DNA of 45,999 bases. Origin: Defluviicoccus sp. bin129. GTDB taxonomy: Bacteria; Pseudomonadota; Alphaproteobacteria; MPNO01. Location: NCBI GenBank assembly GCA_002239065.1, contig MPNO01000037.1, forward strand, positions 1 to 45,999. The letters are read 5' to 3'. The translations under genes and the position numbers were made by a program. The notes beneath the pieces were generated by a model that made no database searches, was not told the origin of the DNA, and saw only the letters and a list, made by a program, of their open reading frames with translations. Positions 41,557 through 45,999 of this stretch are shown here, in pieces. Position 1 is the stretch's first letter. Each line of letters starts with the position of its first letter.

Positions 41557-42993
41557 TCAGGCCCGGGGCCAGCCGGAATCGTCGGCCCCGGCGATGGCGG
41601 CCCTGGCGGTCTCCAGCGCATCCGGATTCACGCTGTTGCCCCGGGGCACCGGCCTGGGCGCGCCCGGACGGCGCGGCGGCGGCAGCGTCGCGTCGAGCGC
41701 GACCTTGGTCGTCGACCCGGCCCCGGGCGGGGTCGAAGGGTCGAGATTGGCCTCCGACAGCCGGTCGATGCGGATGGTGTCGCGGTCCCATTGCAGCCGC
41801 GTGGCGAGCGCCCACATCGCCTGGGAATCGTCGAATATGTCGATGTCGTGGTCGAACGCCATGACCGCCTTGAGCCGGCGATAGGAGAGCGCCGCGGTCA
41901 GCGCGTCGCGCACCTCGCCGGGGCGCGGGTTCTCGAACTGGAGATAGGCGTGGAAGCGCCGCCCCGAAATCGGCACATGGACCCGCCTGAGCGCCGGCGC
42001 CGCGTTGCGGCACATGGCGAATATCGCGCCCTCCATCGCCATGTTGTCGGGCACCAAGTGATCGGCGAGCCCGGCGCCGCAATCCTGGTAGATCGCGTCC
42101 GCGCGCCGGGTGATCGCGGTCACCTCGACGACCGGGTTGGCGACCTGCGGACCCTGGTAGCCGGTGAACTCGGCGAACGGACCCTCGGCCTCCAGCCGGT
42201 GCGGCGGGATGAACCCCTCGATCACGATCTCCGCGTCGGCCGGCACCATGACCGCCTCGCCGTGGGTGATGCTGGGGACCAGCCGCACCGGCGCGCCAAG
42301 CGCCGCCCCGGCCGCCTCCCAGTGGCTCCTCGGATAGGCGAACTTGGCCTGGCTGCCGATCACCAGCGCCGGGTGGTGGCCGATCCACACCGCGACCGGG
42401 CAGGGCTCGCCCCGGTCCCAGTACTTGGCGACGTTGAGCCAGTTGTGCGAGGTCGAATAGGGGTAGACGCCCATCAGCCGCGCCTCGCGCACCCAGCAGC
42501 GCTGGATCGCCATGTTGTCGATCCCGGTCTCGGGATCGGCGGTCACCACATGGCCCGCGGTGATGTAGTGGCCGGCATCGCCGCCATGCTGCTTGAGCGC
42601 CGGCAGGGTCCGCAGATCGGCCTGGGCGCCCTCGGCGACGATCGCCTGGACCGGGGCGTCGGCGCGGCCGACCTCGACCGGCGCGATCTCGCCGGCGGCG
42701 AGCCCGGCGAAGTGGCGCGCGCTGTCCCGGTGATCGGCGAGCCCGAGCGCCGAGGCGCAGACCTCGCGGCTGGCGGTCAGGTTGCACAGCACGGGCGTGT
42801 CGCTCTCCGTGCCGTCGACCCGGACGGGACGGTCGACGAGGACGACGGGCTGGCGCTTCTCCGCCTCCAGCGCGTGCAGGATTGCGGTGATCTCCTCGAC
42901 GACCGAGAGCGGGGCGTCGGGCCGGAAGACCAGCTCCGGGTTGGCGGCGAGGAAGCTCCGGAGATCCGGCGCGGGTTCGTTTCGAGCTGTCAT
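41557..42993 (-). CDS. UbiD-family (de)carboxylase
   Basis: 478 residues from the ATG at 42993. It uses prenylated FMN to add or remove a carboxyl group from aromatic or alpha,beta-unsaturated acids. AGHVVTADPETGIDNMAIQR, SHNWLNVAKYWDRGEPCPVA, VIGSQAKFAYPRS and EGPFAEFTGYQG with the conserved catalytic Glu are family motifs. The C-terminal VMAFDHDIDIFDDSQAMWALATRL, split here as VMAFDHDIDIFDD and SQAMWALATRL, is typical. It needs a UbiX prenyltransferase, which is not in the window. It sits beside a zinc-ribbon protein and an MFS permease as one operon. A 316-bp inverted-repeat element lies directly upstream. Confidence 0.93.
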   Translation of the reverse strand: MTARNEPAPDLRSFLAANPELVFRPDAPLSVVEEITAILHALEAEKRQPVVLVDRPVRVDGTESDTPVLCNLTASREVCASALGLADHRDSARHFAGLAAGEIAPVEVGRADAPVQAIVAEGAQADLRTLPALKQHGGDAGHYITAGHVVTADPETGIDNMAIQRCWVREARLMGVYPYSTSHNWLNVAKYWDRGEPCPVAVWIGHHPALVIGSQAKFAYPRSHWEAAGAALGAPVRLVPSITHGEAVMVPADAEIVIEGFIPPHRLEAEGPFAEFTGYQGPQVANPVVEVTAITRRADAIYQDCGAGLADHLVPDNMAMEGAIFAMCRNAAPALRRVHVPISGRRFHAYLQFENPRPGEVRDALTAALSYRRLKAVMAFDHDIDIFDDSQAMWALATRLQWDRDTIRIDRLSEANLDPSTPPGAGSTTKVALDATLPPPRRPGAPRPVPRGNSVNPDALETARAAIAGADDSGWPRA

Positions 42994-43003
42994 GCAGGCC
43001 AGT

Positions 43004-43319
43004 CTAGCCCGCATTTCCCGCCAGGGTCACGGCCTGCGTCGCGCCCGGGCGTTCGTCCCGCCAGGAGCGGGCCGAAAAGCGTAGCGGGGACTACGGTCGA
43101 GGCCCGCGACGCAGCGGGCGGGCGCCCGGGCGCGACCCTTCGGGCGGCGCTGTCCGGCCGACAGGGTGCGTCGAGGCGCTTGCCCGATGTCCCCGCATCG
43201 CGCTGCACGCCTCTCCTGCCCTGTCCGCCCGACAGCGCCCCGCCGGCCCTGCCCCCGCCCGGCCCTGTCGGCCGGACACCGCCGCGCAGGCCATGACCCT
43301 GGCGGGAAATGCGGGCTAG
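43004..43319. repeat. 316-bp palindromic element with nested inverted repeats (MITE-like)
   Basis: The ends 43004-43038 and 43285-43319 are inverted copies of 35 bp with one mismatch (43030/43293), each beginning CTAG. Inside are two more inverted repeats: 14 bp perfect (43038-43051 with 43123-43136) and 16 bp perfect (43151-43166 with 43263-43278), plus small hairpins such as CGTAG/CTACG. It fills the gap between the DUF2461 gene, whose TAG stop lies within the right arm, and the UbiD gene. The structure could be a non-autonomous transposon relic (TA or CTAG at both ends) or a structured leader RNA. It has no open frame with known motifs. Confidence 0.7.
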
Positions 43320-44095
43320 GCCCAATCCGCGTCCCTCGCACGCGGGGCGCGCATATGCCGGCGCGGGTCGTCATCGGCCGGCATGTCGGCGAGCTCCCAG
43401 CCGTATTCGAGCAGCGGGACCGCCTTCGCGGCATGCTCGCGGACGATCTCGACCAAGCCACGGGTCTGCGCGTCGCCGTCCTCGACGGGCCGGGTCAGCA
43501 GGAAGGACTTCCACTTGACCCACTCGGCGACCGGCGAGTCCGCATCCTGCTTGAAGCCGCGCGGCATGGTCTTGAGGGACGAAATGGTGCGCATATAGGC
43601 GGCATCCCCGCCCTCGGCATAGGGCGCGACGATGGCCATCCACTCCTCGGGGTCCTCGACCATGCGCCGGCGCCAGGCCGCGAGGGTCGGCGGGTCGACG
43701 CGCCAGAACCCGGCCGAGACGAAGCAGTTCCCCGGCTGGATGTGGATGTAGACGACGCCCGGCTCGCCGCGCGAACCGCTCCGCGAAAGCACCGCCCCGG
43801 CATGGGTCTTGTAGGGCAGCTTGTTCTTCGAGAACCGGATATCGCGGTAGATGCGGAAAATCGCCCTGGTCGGATCGCCGCGCACCGGCAGCCCCCTGCC
43901 GGCGCCGCCGGGGCGGAATTCGGCGACCAGGCATTCGAGCGGAAACCTCACCTCGGTCTCGTAGGTCTCCCGGTTCTCGCCGAACCAGCCGCGCTCGTTG
44001 TTGCGCGCGAGCCCGTCGAGGAAACCGAACGCGGCGTCCGAGAAACCCTCGAAATCCGGGCGCACGTCATCGGGAAAAACCAGCTTCGCGGTCAT
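43316..44095 (-). CDS. DUF2461/TIGR02453 family protein
   Basis: 259 residues. DFEGFSDAAFGFLDGLARNN, RIYRDIRFSKNKLPYKTHAG, YIHIQPGNCFVSAGFWRVDPP and LKTMPRGFKQDADSP are the core segments of DUF2461. Its function is unknown. It overlaps the ATPase gene by an ATGA, so it is the third gene of the operon at the right edge. Its stop lies in the arm of the inverted-repeat element. Confidence 0.88.
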   Translation of the reverse strand: MTAKLVFPDDVRPDFEGFSDAAFGFLDGLARNNERGWFGENRETYETEVRFPLECLVAEFRPGGAGRGLPVRGDPTRAIFRIYRDIRFSKNKLPYKTHAGAVLSRSGSRGEPGVVYIHIQPGNCFVSAGFWRVDPPTLAAWRRRMVEDPEEWMAIVAPYAEGGDAAYMRTISSLKTMPRGFKQDADSPVAEWVKWKSFLLTRPVEDGDAQTRGLVEIVREHAAKAVPLLEYGWELADMPADDDPRRHMRAPRARDADWA

Positions 44096-44889
44096 GTCGC
44101 GCCGGTCCCGACCGAATCGGCCAGCGTCCCCATCGGTCCGTCGCCGCGGCGGTGAACGAACCGATCGACGAAGGCATTCCCGCTATCGCCGATCGAATCG
44201 GTCGGTCCCTGCCAGACGACGCTGCCCGCGTCCATCATGACGAAGCGGGACGTGGTCCGCCGCGCGCCCGCCATGTCGCTGGTCACCAGCAGCACCGTCG
44301 CGCCGAGCCGCGCCGCGGTTTCGCGGATCAGGTCGTTGATGACGTTCGACATGATCGGGTCGAGACCGGCGGTCGGCTCGTCGAGCAGGACGATCTCGGG
44401 ATCGTCCGCGATGGCCCGGGCGAGCGCGGCGCGCTTCTGCATGCCGCCGGACAGATCGGCCGGGTAGAGCGCCGCGGTCTCCGGCGCCAGCCCGACGGCG
44501 GCGATCTTCTCGACGGCGGCCTCGAAACCCGATTTGCGATCCAGCGAACCTTCGCCGAGCGCCCGGAAGACGACGTTCTCCCAGACCGGCATGCCGTCGA
44601 ACAGGGCGGAACGCTGAAACAGCATGCCGATGCGCCTGGTGGCGGCCTCGCGCGTGGCGGGGGCGACGCCGACCGTTTCCTGCCCGTCGATCCTGATGCT
44701 GCCGCGATCGGGCGCGATCAGCCCGATGATCGCCTTGAGCAGCAGGGTCTTGCCGCTGCCCGACGGCCCGCTCAACGCGACCAGCTCGCCCCGGCCGATT
44801 TCGAGATCGACGCCACTGAGGACATCGACGGCTTCGAGACGCTTGCTCACGCCCGAGACGGCGATCATCGGCATCGGCGAATCCATCAT
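44092..44889 (-). CDS. ABC transporter ATPase of the MlaF (Ttg2A) type
   Basis: 265 residues. GPSGSGKT (41-48) is Walker A, LSGGMQKRAALARAI the signature, and IVLLDEPTAGLDPIMS the Walker B and D-loop. The GGMQKR form and the GLDP.MS segment are typical of MlaF, which powers phospholipid or toluene-tolerance transport. No MlaE permease or MlaD protein adjoins it. The upstream gene is a TAXI receptor and the downstream one a DUF2461 gene, an unexpected grouping. The start is uncertain: ATGs at 44889, 44886 and 44868 all lack a good ribosome site. Confidence 0.88.
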   Translation of the reverse strand: MMDSPMPMIAVSGVSKRLEAVDVLSGVDLEIGRGELVALSGPSGSGKTLLLKAIIGLIAPDRGSIRIDGQETVGVAPATREAATRRIGMLFQRSALFDGMPVWENVVFRALGEGSLDRKSGFEAAVEKIAAVGLAPETAALYPADLSGGMQKRAALARAIADDPEIVLLDEPTAGLDPIMSNVINDLIRETAARLGATVLLVTSDMAGARRTTSRFVMMDAGSVVWQGPTDSIGDSGNAFVDRFVHRRGDGPMGTLADSVGTGAT

Positions 44890-44942
44890 TGCCGCACGGC
44901 CCCGCTCCGCGAGGGATTGCCGAGGATATAGACGATCTTCAT
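44886..44942 (-). CDS. Possible 18-residue coupled ORF before the ATPase
   Basis: MKIVYILGNPSRSGAVRQ ends in a TGA that overlaps the ATPase ATG (ATGA). GGGGA lies just upstream of its ATG. Such short frames can act as translational couplers. It may be a chance frame, and nothing in it is recognisable beyond a flavodoxin-like beginning. Confidence 0.25.
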   Translation of the reverse strand: MKIVYILGNPSRSGAVRQ

Positions 44943-44989
44943 TCCCCGTTCCCGGTCTTTCTGTCGGCCCGGCGCGAAAATCCCGCCTG

Positions 44990-45999
44990 TCAGCGGCTCG
45001 GCTTCGAGCGGGGGAGCGGGATGGGCCCCCGCCTCGCCTGTTCGGGCCAGCCCCGCTCGCGAAAGAAGCGAAGCGCGGCGGGATGCAGCGGCACGCCACG
45101 CGTCTTGAGCGCCCGATAGGGGCTGGGCGCATAGTCGCGCCACGCCGGATGGCTCCGGGCGAGCGCGTCGCGGCCGGCGGTCAGGACCTCCAGCATGCGG
45201 TAAACCTGCTGGTTCGCGACATCCCGGTGGACGATGAGCATGGTGCCGAGCTCGACCGTGCTGATGGCGCGGCTCTCGCGCCCCGGCCCGAGCGGCAGGG
45301 AAAGCGGGACCAGCGCGGCCCGGCCGAGCGGCTCGATCGTTCCCGGCGGCAGGTCGACCAGGCGGACGTGGCCGGAGAGCGCGGCGCCGAGAGCGGCGGC
45401 CCGGCCCGGCCCGACGGCTTCGAAATAGAGGTCCGCGCGGCCGCCGCGGATCATCGATGGAATCTGGGCGGCGCCGAGCTGGAGCACGTCGCCGCCGCGC
45501 GCGCGCAGGATTTGCCGGCTCAAGCCCATCGCGGAAAAAATCTTGTCGACGACGATCGGCACGACGCTGGAGGCCGGTCGCATGACGACCCGCGGCGCCG
45601 CCCGGGGCGCCCGCAATGCGCCGCGCAGGGTGGAGGAACCGGTCTCCAGAATGTAGCCCTCGCGCAGCATCGGAGCGATCCAGACCGGTCGCAGGCCGGC
45701 GATGACCGCCCGGATCTCGGCGTATTTCTTCTTGCCGTAAGCGGGCTCGTCGCCACCATAGGCCCAGGCCGCCGAGGCGGTGTTCGAAAGGCCGAACTCG
45801 GCGCGCCGCGAGTTGACGATGATCGGATTCCAGTAGCCGTTGCCGCCGCGAACCAGCCTGGCGCGCGTGCCCGGCGCGGCGGCTTCGAATTGCCGCGCCA
45901 GCACCGTCGCGAAAGCGTGCCACGGCGTTCCGGGATGTGAGGAGGCGATGCGCAGCTGTTCCGCGGCCAGGGCCGGCCCGGCCGGGAGGGCCGCGGCAA
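44990..45999 (-). CDS. TAXI-family TRAP receptor, partial (5' end off the right edge)
   Basis: The frame is open to the right edge and gives 335 residues. It begins AAALPAGPALAAEQLRIASS, the end of a signal peptide and start of the mature protein, so only a few N-terminal residues are missing. HPGTPWHAFATVLARQFE, VRGGNGYWNPIIVNSRRAEFG and SNTASAAWAYGG are typical of the TAXI (TRAP-associated extracytoplasmic immunogenic) family of solute receptors. A later internal GTG (45904) is not needed as a start. It would bind acids such as glutamate-like ligands in the periplasm. It precedes an MlaF-like ATPase by about 100 nt; no TRAP permease is seen in the window on this side. Confidence 0.85.
   Translation of the reverse strand, partial: AAALPAGPALAAEQLRIASSHPGTPWHAFATVLARQFEAAAPGTRARLVRGGNGYWNPIIVNSRRAEFGLSNTASAAWAYGGDEPAYGKKKYAEIRAVIAGLRPVWIAPMLREGYILETGSSTLRGALRAPRAAPRVVMRPASSVVPIVVDKIFSAMGLSRQILRARGGDVLQLGAAQIPSMIRGGRADLYFEAVGPGRAAALGAALSGHVRLVDLPPGTIEPLGRAALVPLSLPLGPGRESRAISTVELGTMLIVHRDVANQQVYRMLEVLTAGRDALARSHPAWRDYAPSPYRALKTRGVPLHPAALRFFRERGWPEQARRGPIPLPRSKPSR

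Noticed and set aside
41302..43296. Plus-strand frame of about 660 codons opposite UbiD
   Set aside because: Antisense to a well-conserved UbiD gene and runs through the inverted-repeat element; no domain.
42990..43325. Minus-strand frame spanning the 316-bp element
   Set aside because: Its two ends are simply the two inverted arms translated; nothing in it resembles a protein family or transposase.
1..45999. CRISPR arrays, tRNA or rRNA genes
   Set aside because: No regularly spaced direct repeats were seen. The gaps between genes are mostly short and none showed a cloverleaf or rRNA-like sequence by eye; a tRNAscan search would settle this.

Overview
The window is very GC-rich (judged by eye, not computed). 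Its gene content suggests a metabolically versatile alphaproteobacterium, probably of the Rhodospirillales type: TRAP and TAXI receptors, MmgE/PrpD, UbiD, a CoxLMS-type molybdenum hydroxylase, an LLM flavin monooxygenase and the HutF/HutG branch of histidine breakdown. That placement is an inference from gene content; no rRNA or other marker gene is present. I found no tRNA, rRNA or CRISPR array.

Layout. 1-1303 is the edge of an integrated element. Two tyrosine recombinase genes lie head to tail on the minus strand; the second runs off the left edge. The first has an upstream leader with three copies of a 9-bp word in alternating orientation. Immediately to the right lies a secreted cadherin/Ig-like repeat protein whose third repeat is cut short, so the element probably integrated into that gene. 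Next comes an Fn3-SwmB-autotransporter surface protein (2696-5809).

6052-12688 holds a cupin plus metallo-beta-lactamase pair, an MmgE/PrpD protein, an amidohydrolase, a 2-oxoglutarate/iron oxygenase and an orphan NMT1/THI5-like binding protein. 12723-13896 has a fragment of one EamA transporter in front of an intact one. 13907-21377 contains a flavin reductase, an orphan TRAP receptor beside an FAD monooxygenase, a coupled amidohydrolase-DctP-DctQ-DctM operon and a periplasmic rhodanese. purB, a Bcr/CflA-type exporter and its MarR regulator follow. The MarR gene diverges from a four-gene catabolic operon (HCHL-like hydratase/lyase, alpha/beta hydrolase, LLM monooxygenase, SDR). A palindromic operator lies over the operon's predicted promoter.

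28232-28964 is a two-gene retropepsin-like module of visibly lower GC. A 14-bp direct repeat lies at its left end, with a second copy about 280 bp beyond its right end. It is followed by the CoxL/M/S operon, a HAD dehalogenase and an isochorismatase-like hydrolase. 34502-36636 holds small accessory enzymes (DUF1045, DUF1971, PNPOx-like, DUF488). 36637-40155 carries hutF, hutG and hutI; hutH and hutU are absent from the window. 40170-42993 is a UbiD decarboxylase, a 54-residue zinc-ribbon protein and an MFS transporter. Between UbiD and the next gene lies a 316-bp element with 35-bp terminal inverted repeats and two internal inverted repeats. The right end is a coupled operon of a TAXI receptor (partial), an MlaF-like ATPase and a DUF2461 protein.

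The strongest candidates for something undescribed are the 316-bp nested inverted-repeat element, the recombinase leader together with the truncated surface gene, the direct-repeat-associated retropepsin module, and the UbiD/zinc-ribbon pair.
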